Positions 18,731-26,989 of a stretch of DNA of 64,000 nucleotides are shown piece by piece. Numbering within the stretch: the stretch's first letter is position 1; every line of letters starts with the position of its first letter. The notes under the pieces are model-generated. The model saw nothing but the letters and a program-made list of their open reading frames with translations, was not told the DNA's origin and ran no database searches. Both the position numbers and the translations under genes were made by a program. This stretch comes from Sporosarcina sp. JAI121 (lineage in GTDB: Bacteria > Bacillota > Bacilli > Bacillales_A > Planococcaceae): positions 1,565,136 through 1,629,135 of the forward strand of contig NZ_JACCCL010000001.1 in assembly GCF_013408665.1 (NCBI RefSeq), written 5' to 3'.

Positions 18731-19306
18731 TTATTCTTTTGGAATATAAATTTCCAAGATAATTTCATCATCCGCTAAGTTGAATGTTTTTGCCTTTATT
18801 TGCAAATCGCCTGACACTGGAATTTTAGAGAGGTCTATGAATAATTCCTCTTCTTTAGGACGAACAATCATCCAAGGTGGAAGTTTCACCGAATCCCGCA
18901 GTACTTTTAAAACAGTCTCTGGTTGAAGATTCAATTGGCCTATCTCCATCGAGGATTGTTTCAATATTAAGTTACCATCTTCACGTACAATCGGGTCAAA
19001 ATGCATAATGACTGGCAATGTATATGAAAACACTGTCATTTCCGAAAAAAGTACTACATCTTCTCCGACTTCCATCGTTACTGGAAGCGGTTCACCCTTT
19101 ACCGCTTTTTTAATATACGTATTCGCAATTCCCTCAAAATCTTCTTTCGTCGCCGTCACTGTCAGAACATGGTCTGATGGGTCCGTTGCTTTCATTTTCG
19201 GAAGCGGTCCCGATTCGGCAGAAGATCCGATAAGTACTATTACCGCTGCAATTGCGGCTGCGATAAGTCCTGCAAGTAGAAAAAAACTAATTTTCCATCG
19301 ATTCAA
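18731..19306 (-). CDS. ypmS: YpmS family membrane-anchored protein
   Basis: The 191-residue product has one N-terminal membrane segment (about residues 8-30) and an extracytoplasmic domain of the YpmS/DUF2140 family, with MTVFSYTLPVIMHFDPI and LPPWMIVRPKEEELFIDL. The likely start is the TTG at 19306, behind TAGGAG, giving MNRWKISFF, much as in B. subtilis YpmS. A longer frame from 19360 would overlap ypmR and add an unlikely tail. It lies 11 bp after ypmR and is probably its co-expressed partner. The function is unknown; a role in envelope lipid handling is only inferred from the lipase-like neighbour. Confidence 0.85.
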   Translation of the reverse strand: MNRWKISFFLLAGLIAAAIAAVIVLIGSSAESGPLPKMKATDPSDHVLTVTATKEDFEGIANTYIKKAVKGEPLPVTMEVGEDVVLFSEMTVFSYTLPVIMHFDPIVREDGNLILKQSSMEIGQLNLQPETVLKVLRDSVKLPPWMIVRPKEEELFIDLSKIPVSGDLQIKAKTFNLADDEIILEIYIPKE

Positions 19307-19317
19307 GCAATCAGCTC

Positions 19318-20133
19318 CTACATATCCAATTCCCCATCCGACAACTGTTGTAAACCGCATTCCTCCAGTTTTTCAAGGTAGCGGTCCGCCATTCCGTCAT
19401 ATCCTTTTGCATTCGGATGAAAGAAATCGGTGTGGTATACCATGTTCGTATTTGAATCGAACAGGTCTGTAACGGGAACAAAACATGACTTCCCGTCCAT
19501 AATCGCGCGAACTTCAATCGCTTTGTTCCAGTCATCGATAATTTCCTCAAATTCATTTGTTTCATCCGTAACGATTGAAAATGGATTATACAGTCCTGCA
19601 ACAACAACGATTGCATCGCTATTGAGGTCTCTGATGATTGTGAATAGTTCATCAAGTCTACTTTCAAACTTACCAAGTTCAATATAAAATGGTTCCATCT
19701 TCAAATTGAAAAGGTTGGCTTTAACGACTTTCATAATATCATTGCCGCCGATTGTTAAAAAGATTAAATCTGCCGTTTTCACAGATGCTTGAACTTCAGG
19801 ATCTGAAAGTTTTTCGAGGAGCTGGTCACTTCTTCGACCCCGCTTTGCCAAATTGGCCACATCGACCTCCTTGACGCCTTTCCATTCAATCATCCTGCCT
19901 GTGACCCGGCCAAAATAACCTTCTTTTTTCAATTCATCCCCGACTCCCTGTGTCAGCGAATCCCCTAGGCCAACCACACGGACCTTTTTCGGAATGAAGT
20001 ATCCTGGGATAGCCCACTCCGTAAATCCAATTTCTTGCCGTGCAGTAAATGCATCCGTTTTTCTGATTAATGTTTGTTGACAGCCGGACAAAAATAATGA
20101 GAAGGCGATCACAATCAAGAATACTCTTCTCAT
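19318..20133 (-). CDS. ypmR: SGNH/GDSL-hydrolase lipoprotein YpmR
   Basis: This 271-residue lipoprotein (lipobox LSGC, cysteine at residue 18) carries an SGNH hydrolase domain. Block I GLGDSLTQGVG holds the nucleophile serine, block III TIGGNDIMK follows, and block V FHPNAKGYDGMA holds the catalytic Asp/His region. Such enzymes are esterases or lipases acting outside the membrane; the substrate is unknown. The ATG at 20133 is preferred because it gives the signal peptide directly and follows AAGGGGAAC. It is followed by ypmS after 11 bp. Confidence 0.9.
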   Translation of the reverse strand: MRRVFLIVIAFSLFLSGCQQTLIRKTDAFTARQEIGFTEWAIPGYFIPKKVRVVGLGDSLTQGVGDELKKEGYFGRVTGRMIEWKGVKEVDVANLAKRGRRSDQLLEKLSDPEVQASVKTADLIFLTIGGNDIMKVVKANLFNLKMEPFYIELGKFESRLDELFTIIRDLNSDAIVVVAGLYNPFSIVTDETNEFEEIIDDWNKAIEVRAIMDGKSCFVPVTDLFDSNTNMVYHTDFFHPNAKGYDGMADRYLEKLEECGLQQLSDGELDM

Positions 20134-20171
20134 ACGTAGAGTTCCCCTTTTCTTCAGTAAAGAATCATTTA

Positions 20172-21011
20172 TCAATCCGCGTAATACATGAAACCAATTG
20201 CACCTTCACCTGTATGTGTACTGATGATGGGCGCGGTAAATGTAAGTTTTACGTTTGTTATACCTACGTCTTGTAGTAATTTTTTCAATGGTTCCCCCAT
20301 TGCAAGACCATGGGCGTGTGATATGCCGACCCCGCGGACTATCTTTCCGGCCGTCTCTTCCTTAAAAACTTTGAACAAATGGGATACCACTTGCTTATGA
20401 CTGCGCGCTTTCGCTACAGGCGTATATACGCCATCCTGTAAGCTTGCAATCGGCTTTATATTTAATAAGGAACCAATCATTGCTTTCCCTTTTCCGATAC
20501 GCCCGCCTTTTACAAGGTTATCCAGCGAATCCACAACAACGAAAAGCGATGTGTTACTACGGATTGCAGTTAAACGTTCAACTATTTCAGTAACAGATTT
20601 CCCTTTTCGGGCCAATTCCGCCGCTTCTTCAACTTGAAATGTCAAGGCATGAGAAATGAACATCGAATCGATGACAGTCACTTTGGAATCTGTCATTTCT
20701 GCCGCTGTTTGCGCAGACTTTACAGTTCCGCTCATGCCGCCTGTCATATGTATGGAGATGATTTCGCTGCCGTCTTCACCGAGTTTATCATATAACTCTT
20801 TGAAAACACCTGCCGCTGGTTGTGAGCTTTTCGGTAGTTCCGGAGCCTTTTTCATCATGCCAAGAAAAGCTTCAGGTTGTATATCTACACCATCAATATA
20901 AGTTTTGCCGGCAATTTGGACAGTCAAGGGAACAACATGGATACCAAGCTTTGAGATATCCTCGTTTCCCAAATCCGCTGTCGAATCCGTGACGATATGA
21001 ATTTTTTTCAT
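20172..21011 (-). CDS. DegV family fatty-acid-binding protein
   Basis: The 279-residue protein has the DegV fold: an N-terminal VTDSTADLG motif, SSQPAAGVF, the IHMTGGMSGTVKSA loop and a C-terminal GAIGFMYY end. DegV/FakB proteins bind a fatty acid and, with the kinase FakA, present it for phosphorylation. No FakA gene is in this window, so a role in phospholipid precursor supply is by family only. The ATG at 21011 follows GGGAGTGCAAGTA. It lies 38 bp upstream of ypmR on the same strand, so degV-ypmR-ypmS may be one transcript with a lipid theme. Confidence 0.9.
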   Translation of the reverse strand: MKKIHIVTDSTADLGNEDISKLGIHVVPLTVQIAGKTYIDGVDIQPEAFLGMMKKAPELPKSSQPAAGVFKELYDKLGEDGSEIISIHMTGGMSGTVKSAQTAAEMTDSKVTVIDSMFISHALTFQVEEAAELARKGKSVTEIVERLTAIRSNTSLFVVVDSLDNLVKGGRIGKGKAMIGSLLNIKPIASLQDGVYTPVAKARSHKQVVSHLFKVFKEETAGKIVRGVGISHAHGLAMGEPLKKLLQDVGITNVKLTFTAPIISTHTGEGAIGFMYYAD

Positions 21012-21078
21012 TACTTGCACTCCCATCGAGTAATAGCGGTTTTTATTTTAAAGTATTTTGGTGAAAATTGGTAAGTTG

Positions 21079-21099
21079 AAAAAGGCAGTTGCACCTGCC
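21079..21099 (-). terminator. short hairpin downstream of dfrA
   Basis: On the minus strand GGCAG and CTGCC flank a 6-base loop and are followed by TTTTT. It lies about 140 bp after the dfrA stop; the stem is only 5-6 bp. The surrounding 215-bp gap holds nothing else I recognise. Confidence 0.5.
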
Positions 21100-21241
21100 C
21101 TCAAAAACGAAAAAAGTGAAGGATATGTTGCTCATTTTTCTTATGAGTATACTGCTGCATTGTATGCAATTAACTCTGTACATTTGTTATCCATTCATTT
21201 TTTATATTTTTCATCAGCTAACCATGGCGCATCCGCTTTTC

Positions 21242-21721
21242 TTACTTCTTTTCATATACAAGGAATGAATACGGAACGTCATCTTTAGAAAAATGATCTT
21301 CCGTTGCTGATATCAGCTTCCATTCAGGGCCATACGACGGAAAGTATGTATCTCCTTCGTACTGTTTTTGAATGTACGTAATATAGAGTCGATCCGCGAT
21401 TCCCATTGTTGAACGGAATATCTCCGCTCCCCCGATAATCATCACTTCTTCGGCGTACTCTTCCGCTCTACTGATGGCATCATTTATATTATGGACGACG
21501 ACAGCACCTTCGGCAGTGTAATCTTCATCCCGTGTGACAATAATACTCAGTCTTCCCGGTAATGGTCTTCCGATCGACTCAAACGTCTTGCGACCCATTA
21601 CCATTGCTTTCCCCATCGACATCTTCTTGAAATAAGCCAGGTCTTCTGGAATATGCCAAGGTAATTCGTTATTCACGCCAATGACCCGATTAGGATCATG
21701 TGCTACGAGCAATGAAATCAT
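21242..21721 (-). CDS. dfrA: dihydrofolate reductase
   Basis: DHFR regenerates tetrahydrofolate with NADPH after thymidylate synthesis. The 159-residue protein has the family's VAHDPNRVIGVNNELPWHIPED start, GRKTFESIGRPLPGR and the IIGGAEIFR motif. The ATG follows AAAGGGGATTTTT. It begins 15 bp after thyA on the same strand, the classic thyA-dfrA pair in which the DHF made by ThyA is recycled by DfrA. Confidence 0.96.
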   Translation of the reverse strand: MISLLVAHDPNRVIGVNNELPWHIPEDLAYFKKMSMGKAMVMGRKTFESIGRPLPGRLSIIVTRDEDYTAEGAVVVHNINDAISRAEEYAEEVMIIGGAEIFRSTMGIADRLYITYIQKQYEGDTYFPSYGPEWKLISATEDHFSKDDVPYSFLVYEKK

Positions 21722-21736
21722 AAAAATCCCCTTTCT

Positions 21737-22678
21737 TTAAACGGCAATTGGTGCTTTTATTTTCGGATGTGGATCATAATTTTCCAGTTCAATGTCCGCT
21801 GTTTCCAATTCAAAAATCGACTTGCCCTCGATATGCAGCTTTAAAGTAGGCAGTTTTCGCGGTTCACGTGTCAATTGTTCATTCACTTGATTGATATGAT
21901 TTGCGTAAATATGCGCATCCCCTAGTGTATGGACGAATTCGCCAACACCAAGATTGCATTCATGTGCAATCAAATGCACCAGCAATGCATAGGATGCGAT
22001 GTTGAACGGCACTCCGAGGAATATGTCCGCGCTTCGCTGGTACAGCTGGCATGACAATTTTCCGTCGGCAACATAAAATTGGAATAACGCATGGCAGGGC
22101 GGCAAAGCCATATCTTCCACTTCAGAAGGATTCCATGCAGTTACGATATGTCTTCGGGAATCCGGATTATTTTTGATACCTTCGATTAAAATGGCAATCT
22201 GATCAATCGTTTCTTTTCCGTTTGACCATGATCGCCATTGCTTACCGTATACAGGTCCGAGATCGGCGTATTTCGCAGCAAATTCATCGTCTTCCAGAAC
22301 ACGTTTTTTAAATGCTTCCATTTCAACTTTATAGATAGCAGCAAATTCCGGATCTTTTGAAGCGCGACGCCCAAAATCGGACATATCCGGTCCTGAATAT
22401 TCAGGACCGCCCACCCATTGTTCAAAAGCCCATTCATCCCAGATTGGGTTCCGGTCTTCAATCAGCGTTTTTACATTCGTATCGCCTTTTAAAAACCATA
22501 ATAGTTCAGAGGAAATAAGTCGGAAAGCGGTTTTTTTCGTTGTCATGAGGGGAAATCCTTCATTTAAATCGAATCGCATCTGATGACCGAAAACACTGAC
22601 TGTCCCTGTCCCTGTCCGGTCTTCTTTTTTCACACCTGTTTCAAGAACATGTTTACATAAATCCAAATACTGTTTCAT
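21737..22678 (-). CDS. thyA: thymidylate synthase, long (L. casei-like) form
   Basis: ThyA methylates dUMP to dTMP with methylene-THF. The 313-residue sequence has the catalytic cysteine in [10 protein letters not shown] (Cys195), the phosphate-binding arginine near [17 protein letters not shown] and the QRSADIFLG motif. It is about 50 residues longer than the 264-residue type because of an insertion around residues 90-140 ([13 protein letters not shown] and after), as in the L. casei enzyme. The ATG follows AAGGAGGC. It is first in the thyA-dfrA operon. Confidence 0.97.
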   Translation of the reverse strand: MKQYLDLCKHVLETGVKKEDRTGTGTVSVFGHQMRFDLNEGFPLMTTKKTAFRLISSELLWFLKGDTNVKTLIEDRNPIWDEWAFEQWVGGPEYSGPDMSDFGRRASKDPEFAAIYKVEMEAFKKRVLEDDEFAAKYADLGPVYGKQWRSWSNGKETIDQIAILIEGIKNNPDSRRHIVTAWNPSEVEDMALPPCHALFQFYVADGKLSCQLYQRSADIFLGVPFNIASYALLVHLIAHECNLGVGEFVHTLGDAHIYANHINQVNEQLTREPRKLPTLKLHIEGKSIFELETADIELENYDPHPKIKAPIAV

Positions 22679-22704
22679 TAGAAAGCCTCCTTACATTAGT
22701 GTTC

Positions 22705-22734
22705 AGTATATCAAATATAATCTTGCTATCATAA
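22705..22734 (-). promoter_or_regulatory. candidate sigma-A promoter of thyA-dfrA
   Basis: On the minus strand TTATGA is separated by 18 bp from TATACT. The predicted start lies roughly 20 bp upstream of the thyA ATG, immediately after an insulating hairpin. Confidence 0.35.
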
Positions 22735-22739
22735 TAAAA

Positions 22740-22786
22740 ACACGCCTCTGACGCGGTTATTTAGGATAATCGTGTCAGGGGCATGT
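22740..22786. terminator. bidirectional hairpin upstream of thyA
   Basis: ACACGCCTCTGAC pairs with GTCAGGGGCATGT (two G-U pairs). T runs flank it on both strands (GTTTTTTC on plus, GTTTTTATT on minus). No plus-strand gene ends here, so it probably insulates the thyA promoter from transcription entering on the minus strand. Confidence 0.7.
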
Positions 22787-22822
22787 TTTTTCTTTGATGT
22801 AACAAATTTCATAGATTGCGGT

Positions 22823-22850
22823 TTGCTAGTTATAGCACTTGGAATATGAT
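22823..22850 (+). promoter_or_regulatory. candidate sigma-A promoter for the 28-residue peptide gene
   Basis: TTGCTA and TATGAT are separated by 16 bp and read toward the small gene at 22943. This would leave a leader of about 85 nt. Confidence 0.35.
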
Positions 22851-22942
22851 AGTCAGAATAGTAATGGATTCCGTTTCGCTGTCGTATATATTTCAATCTT
22901 CATTAATAAACTAATTACACAAAGTAAAGAAAGGATGGAGAG

Positions 22943-23029
22943 TTGAAACGGATATTTTGCTATATAGCAGCTGTACTTGTTGGTATAGGTTTGGGGATTC
23001 TTGCAACTTATATCATGATTTCAGTATAG
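22943..23029 (+). CDS. 28-residue single-span membrane peptide, unknown
   Basis: A TTG-started frame of 28 codons follows AAAGGATGGAGAG. The product begins Met-Lys-Arg and is otherwise almost wholly hydrophobic (CYIAAVLVGIGLGILATY core), fitting one transmembrane helix with its N-terminus inside. It is followed within 10 bp by a strong hairpin and preceded by a promoter-like sequence, so the unit is complete. It points toward ypjP and shares its terminator. I do not recognise the family. It could be a small membrane regulator or a toxin-like peptide. Confidence 0.55.
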   Translation: MKRIFCYIAAVLVGIGLGILATYIMISV

Positions 23030-23037
23030 TTTTAAAT

Positions 23038-23069
23038 AAAAAACCGAGCATTTTTCAGCTCGGTTTTTT
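23038..23069. terminator. bidirectional terminator between the small peptide gene and ypjP
   Basis: AAAACCGAGC pairs with GCTCGGTTTT around an 8-base loop; TTTTTT follows on plus and a T-rich run (TTTTTTATTT) on minus. Confidence 0.9.
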
Positions 23070-23092
23070 CAATAGTAATCTTAAGTAGTTGT

Positions 23093-23692
23093 TTATGATA
23101 ACCACTTAGGAGGCGTGTCTTTTGCCCAATAAATGTCTCCGATTGAATGATGAGCTATAAACCCATCATTCGCGGTATGATAGTGGAAGTTGTAGAAATA
23201 GCCGTCTTGCGGCCGTTTCTCTGTGCGTACATGAAAACGGATAAGGTCTTTTCTGTCTTGAAGATCGTATACATTGAAAATTTTCTCAGAATAGTCACCT
23301 GCAGGTTTCTCGCTGATAGCAAGACGGCGTTTATCTAAATCTCCTGAACTAGCAAGCGTCATTTGAATTGCTTCTTCAATTTTCGGAAAAATGATATTGT
23401 CAAATTCATCGGCAATTACCGGTCCAACCTTTGTTCCGAATTTCATATAAGATAACTTTTTCGCAGACATGATAAATAATTCCTCTATGGATTCAGAATT
23501 ATCATTCGAACTCTCATCGGCTAACGAATCTGCTAGTCCAATTGAATAATCGTCACTTCGCGAAGGATCTACTGCATGTTTCGAGATATCTTTGTCTTGC
23601 AAGCTCGTCCAAATTTCATGATTCGGTGAAATGGCACCGAATGTCAAGAGCGCTACTGCAACAATGAGTGTTTTCTGTAACCATCTTTTCAT
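23093..23692 (-). CDS. ypjP: YpjP-like exported protein
   Basis: The 199-residue protein starts with a signal peptide or N-terminal anchor (MKRWLQKTLIVAVALLTFGA) and resembles the Bacillales YpjP family. The C-terminal half has conserved-looking NVYDLQDRKDLIRFHVR, FHYHTANDGFIAHHSIGDIYWAKDTPPKW. No function is known to me. Its position beside thyA and the methyltransferase/brxA pair matches the order seen in B. subtilis. The ATG follows GCGGGTGAAACGTT. It is flanked on both sides by tiny plus-strand genes, one convergent (ending at 23029) and one divergent (starting at 23836). Confidence 0.8.
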   Translation of the reverse strand: MKRWLQKTLIVAVALLTFGAISPNHEIWTSLQDKDISKHAVDPSRSDDYSIGLADSLADESSNDNSESIEELFIMSAKKLSYMKFGTKVGPVIADEFDNIIFPKIEEAIQMTLASSGDLDKRRLAISEKPAGDYSEKIFNVYDLQDRKDLIRFHVRTEKRPQDGYFYNFHYHTANDGFIAHHSIGDIYWAKDTPPKWLS

Positions 23693-23835
23693 AACGTTTC
23701 ACCCGCAATTATGTGTTTTTTAGTAGGGAATTGTATATTTGACGAAAAGGAACCGATAAAGGTTTCTTCTTTCTTACTTTCATTGTACAATAAAAACGTA
23801 GATAAATGTTCTTTTTTTAAGGGAGGTACTCACTG

Positions 23836-23913
23836 ATGGATGTACAATTGTTTATCGGCCTAGGGTTGCTCGCATTGATCCTATACCTAAGCTCACTGAA
23901 TTTCACACATTAA
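23836..23913 (+). CDS. 25-residue membrane peptide, unknown
   Basis: An ATG with an excellent AAGGGAGG ribosome site opens 25 codons encoding a hydrophobic peptide (MDVQLFIGLGLLALILYL, then SSLNFTH). A transcription terminator starts 8 bp after the stop. The good ribosome site, correct spacing and immediate terminator support a real gene despite its size. It is divergent from ypjP and convergent with the methyltransferase gene. It has no charged residue besides Asp2, unlike most type I toxins. The family is unknown to me. Confidence 0.6.
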   Translation: MDVQLFIGLGLLALILYLSSLNFTH

Positions 23914-23920
23914 TAATAAT

Positions 23921-23959
23921 AAACGCCGACACCCTCAATATAGGAATGTCGGCGTTTTT
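23921..23959. terminator. bidirectional terminator of the 25-residue peptide gene and the methyltransferase gene
   Basis: AAACGCCGACA pairs with TGTCGGCGTTT, with T runs after it on plus (TTTTTC). On the minus strand it directly follows the methyltransferase stop at 23959 and is followed by TTATTATTATT. Confidence 0.85.
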
Positions 23960-24759
23960 CATTTTTCATGCTCACATTTTTCATGTTCAATAAAAGCGAA
24001 ATGGAACTTTGTATTCGGTCTACTCTTCCGTTCCATAAGAAACTGTTCAAATACCGGTGAATCAAACCTATCTTTCACAACTACGCGTCGTTTACATACA
24101 CGAAGAGCTTGTTCCATCCATTCACCTGTAAGTGAACTATGCATACCGGCTTGTCGGAGCGGCGTAAAATTCGACGATTCCTTTATTGGCGTGTGAAACA
24201 TCGGATCCATGTAGACAATATCCCAGGAAGAATCGGGTTGATGGCTCAAAAACTCAACTGCTTCCGAATGGATGACTTCGATTCGACTCATCGCCTCTAC
24301 AAGCTGTTCAGACTCTGACGGGAACGAACAAAGTCCCTTGCCGGTTATGAAGGCAACCGCAGCATCCGCCTCAACGCCTATTACCTTGCCCGTTTCACCT
24401 GCTATAAAAGAAGCGATAATACTGTCAGAGCCGAGACCCAATGTGCAATCAAGAAATGTATCCCCTTTTTGTAGTTGGGTTGCCTCAATCAATGGATCTA
24501 TTTCCCCGTTAATTAGACGTTTCAATCTAAAAGCTGCTGAATTGGGATGGAAGAAAAACGGTTCATTCATGCCAATCTTATACAAATCGAAACGATTCTT
24601 CCCAGCCACGATTACATCTGCTTCGTACGCTTTCTGTATCCGGGCAACCGATTGTTTTTTTCGTTCTACAATTGGATATCCAAGAATTCCGGCTGCTTCC
24701 GACGCAAGTTGCAGCGACTGCTCATCCGGTCTGCCGGCTGTCGTAATGATTGTTTTCAC
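23959..24759 (-). CDS. ypiP: class I SAM-dependent methyltransferase, RsmJ/YpiP-like
   Basis: This 266-residue protein has an N-terminal region with TTAGRPDEQSLQLASEAA and a class I methyltransferase core: motif I FLDCTLGLGSDSIIAS (about residues 104-119), motif II GVEAD, and the motif IV-like VYMDPMFH. The layout is that of the RsmJ-like group. RsmJ methylates 16S rRNA in Proteobacteria, but the target here is not established. It starts with GTG, overlapping the brxA stop by 4 bp (GTGA), so it is coupled to brxA. The symbol is by synteny. Confidence 0.82.
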   Translation of the reverse strand: MKTIITTAGRPDEQSLQLASEAAGILGYPIVERKKQSVARIQKAYEADVIVAGKNRFDLYKIGMNEPFFFHPNSAAFRLKRLINGEIDPLIEATQLQKGDTFLDCTLGLGSDSIIASFIAGETGKVIGVEADAAVAFITGKGLCSFPSESEQLVEAMSRIEVIHSEAVEFLSHQPDSSWDIVYMDPMFHTPIKESSNFTPLRQAGMHSSLTGEWMEQALRVCKRRVVVKDRFDSPVFEQFLMERKSRPNTKFHFAFIEHEKCEHEK

Positions 24760-25193
24760 TTTTTACAAACTTGATCGAGTACTTCCGACAGATGGTCTTT
24801 TATTTGCTCCATCTCATAATTCTCGATTTGTTCCCGCGGTATAAAGTAGGCAAGTGCTCCGTCTTTCCACAGAGCAATAGAAGGTGAGCTCGGTGGTACT
24901 TCAGGAAAATAATCTCGCATCATTGCCGTTGCTTCTTTATCTTGTCCTGCGAATACTGTCAACAAGTGATCTGGTTTTTGTTCGGCTTCTTGTAATGCTT
25001 CCCTTACTGCTGGTCGCGCAAGTCCTGCTGCACATCCGCATACTGAGTTGATAACGACCAGCGCTGTCCCCTCAAGTGATTTCATTGTTCCTTCAACGGC
25101 CTCCGCCGTCGTAAGTTCTGTAAATCCAGTTCCTACCAGCTCATCACGCATCGGTTTTACAATGCCTTTCATATACTCATCGTAAGCATTCAT
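24756..25193 (-). CDS. brxA: bacilliredoxin, BrxA/BrxB family
   Basis: Bacilliredoxins remove bacillithiol from mixed disulfides on proteins after oxidative stress. The 145-residue protein carries the characteristic CGC active site in NSVCGCAAGLARPA (Cys52/Cys54) and the conserved FAGQDKEATA and PPSSPSIAL stretches. The ATG at 25193 has better spacing from AAAGGGG than the ATG two codons upstream. Its closest match by memory is YphP (BrxA), not YqiW (BrxB). Its presence implies that the host makes bacillithiol. Confidence 0.93.
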   Translation of the reverse strand: MNAYDEYMKGIVKPMRDELVGTGFTELTTAEAVEGTMKSLEGTALVVINSVCGCAAGLARPAVREALQEAEQKPDHLLTVFAGQDKEATAMMRDYFPEVPPSSPSIALWKDGALAYFIPREQIENYEMEQIKDHLSEVLDQVCKK

Positions 25194-25412
25194 TATCATA
25201 ATCCCCTTTCAAACTATTTACACAGTGCTCAGCGTTAAATGTATATCCTATTTCATATTACCTTGTCCAATGTATTTTTTCACTAAATAACGACTATATT
25301 GTCAAGTATGTTTATACTTTCAGACAAAGGTGAAGGATTTGTTTGAATTTAAATCCCTTATGCGGAGCGGTAAGAAAGGTGAACCATGTTATTCTCCTCT
25401 ATTGGTAAAGGC

Positions 25413-26222
25413 TTACGTTACATCCTTTAAAAGCCCGCGGTCAATTGCAACATATAAGAGCCCGATTGCATCCGAATCCGTTAATGTTCCATTCAATAAC
25501 TTTTCACGCCATAAGGGGGAAATCGGACCTTCCCCCATATTTTCAAGTTGCTGTAAAACAGCGATTGTCGAATTGACAATTGCCTGAGATGTTGGCTTAT
25601 ACAAGTTTTCCTCTCCTTCCGCAGGTGTTTGTGTTTGGTTATCTTCAGGGATAGTTTTTGGCTCCAATTTGAAGTATTCTGCTAGTCCTTCCGCGATAGC
25701 CTCACCTTGGGACTTTAAATAATGATTGTCACGTAATTTTAGTATGTCAATTGTTGAATCCATAAAGCCTCCTTCCGTTAAGATTGCCGGCATGGCGGAC
25801 TCTCGTAGAACGTGGAAATTAGCACGTTTCATTCCACGATCGCTCACCCCCATAGCCACTACAATCCGGGGATGAACGGCTCCTGCAATTTCAATGGATT
25901 TGGGATTTGCTTTTGGTTTGTCCATCGTGTAAGTCTCAATACCGCTATGTTTTCCCCACTTACCTGTTAAGGCGTTGTGGTGGATTGAAGCATACACATC
26001 AGCTTTCCATTTGTTAGCCCGGTTTGTGCGTGTATTAAGAGGAACATCCGTCTTACCGCTCGGGTCATCCACACGAAGGATTTCTACATCTTTATATGTT
26101 TCCAATTTTGCAATGGCGTATTGGGCTACCTTGTTGTTAAAAGTCCACTCCCGTTCATCATCCGGGGAACGCTTACCTGGTGTATTAAAGCCATGCCCTG
26201 CGTCGATTACGATTTTTACCAT
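25413..26222 (-). CDS. N-acetylmuramoyl-L-alanine amidase, phage-endolysin type
   Basis: The 269-residue protein has an N-terminal zinc amidase (Amidase_3) domain: IDAGHGFNTPGKR with the first zinc His, a central SIHHNA motif and LTEGGFMD with the catalytic Glu. The C-terminal part (about 205-269, SQAIVNSTIAVLQQL, then PLWREKLLNGTLTDSDAIGLL) is a small helical module I know from phage-type lysins. There is no signal peptide, as in endolysins or mother-cell lysins released late. No holin or other phage gene is adjacent. It may be a prophage remnant or a domesticated lytic enzyme. The ATG follows AGAGGAGGTAAAACTA. Confidence 0.88.
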   Translation of the reverse strand: MVKIVIDAGHGFNTPGKRSPDDEREWTFNNKVAQYAIAKLETYKDVEILRVDDPSGKTDVPLNTRTNRANKWKADVYASIHHNALTGKWGKHSGIETYTMDKPKANPKSIEIAGAVHPRIVVAMGVSDRGMKRANFHVLRESAMPAILTEGGFMDSTIDILKLRDNHYLKSQGEAIAEGLAEYFKLEPKTIPEDNQTQTPAEGEENLYKPTSQAIVNSTIAVLQQLENMGEGPISPLWREKLLNGTLTDSDAIGLLYVAIDRGLLKDVT

Positions 26223-26352
26223 TAGTTTTACCTCCTCTTCGTGGTCTATTTAAAAAGTAGTAGTCGTATCTTCTAGTTCCAACACTTTTACTTACTTTTC
26301 CCTTTATCATATTCATTAAGGAATAATAGATGGCGGCACTAGTCCAATCATG

Positions 26353-26401
26353 AAAAATAAGAAGATATCCTTGGAGCCTGAAGCTTCAAGGATATCTTCT
26401 T
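26353..26401 (-). terminator. terminator of the 149-residue hypothetical gene
   Basis: GAAGATATCCTTG pairs with CAAGGATATCTTC; on the minus strand it is followed by TTATTTTTC. It lies about 20 bp past the stop. Confidence 0.88.
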
Positions 26402-26421
26402 AAAGTATGCGTCGTATGGGT

Positions 26422-26871
26422 TTATTTTACTAATGATTTTTTAAGTTTCCCCTTATTGAAAGGTAGACCTAACTGTTTTCTGTAAAAGTTGAAATTATGT
26501 TCGACATGGCGTAATAATTTCATATTTTCATCGAATAACTTCGAACTCTCCTCGTAGTGTTCCCATCTAATTTCCTTTTTTAACATCCAAATAATTAAAT
26601 CCAAATCAGGATCGACTAATTCATAGTTTCTTTTGATAATATCTTCGATTTCAAAAAGGGTTTCCTTCGTGATTCCGTCATACCCATCCCCGGGTACAAT
26701 TACAGCAACTAGTATTTTTAATATAGGGGTATAAACTTTTTTCAAGATTTCCGTTTTATATTTTACGGATTCGTTTCGTATCTCTTTCATTAATTGGAAA
26801 TGATAATTAAAAAAACTTGTGATAATGATTGTTATAGATGAACTTACTAATGCGATAATAACTTCTTTCAA
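26422..26871 (-). CDS. hypothetical membrane-anchored protein, 149 residues
   Basis: The product has one N-terminal membrane segment (about residues 3-24) followed by a charged, helical, mostly cytoplasmic region with a basic tail (KGKLKKSLVK). I do not recognise the family. The start is a TTG behind a GGGGGG-containing ribosome site. The gene is more AT-rich than its neighbours and lies beside a phage-type amidase, so horizontal origin is possible. It has its own strong terminator. Confidence 0.6.
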   Translation of the reverse strand: MKEVIIALVSSSITIIITSFFNYHFQLMKEIRNESVKYKTEILKKVYTPILKILVAVIVPGDGYDGITKETLFEIEDIIKRNYELVDPDLDLIIWMLKKEIRWEHYEESSKLFDENMKLLRHVEHNFNFYRKQLGLPFNKGKLKKSLVK

Positions 26872-26950
26872 TGCATCTCGCCCCCCAACACTCTCCTTCT
26901 ATTTTATTCAAGCGTTGTACTACGATTGATTGAACATCCGCTGAAAGATA

Positions 26951-26988
26951 GAAAACAGCCGTCCACTCATTTGAGCAGACGGCTGTTT
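26951..26988 (-). terminator. MFS exporter gene terminator
   Basis: ACAGCCGTC pairs with GACGGCTGT; on the minus strand TTTTC follows. The hairpin abuts the stop codon at 26990. Confidence 0.85.
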
Positions 26989-26989
26989 G

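Noticed and set aside
19008-19472. Plus-strand frame of 154 codons
   Set aside because: It lies antisense to ypmS and the end of ypmR, both well supported by start sites and domains.
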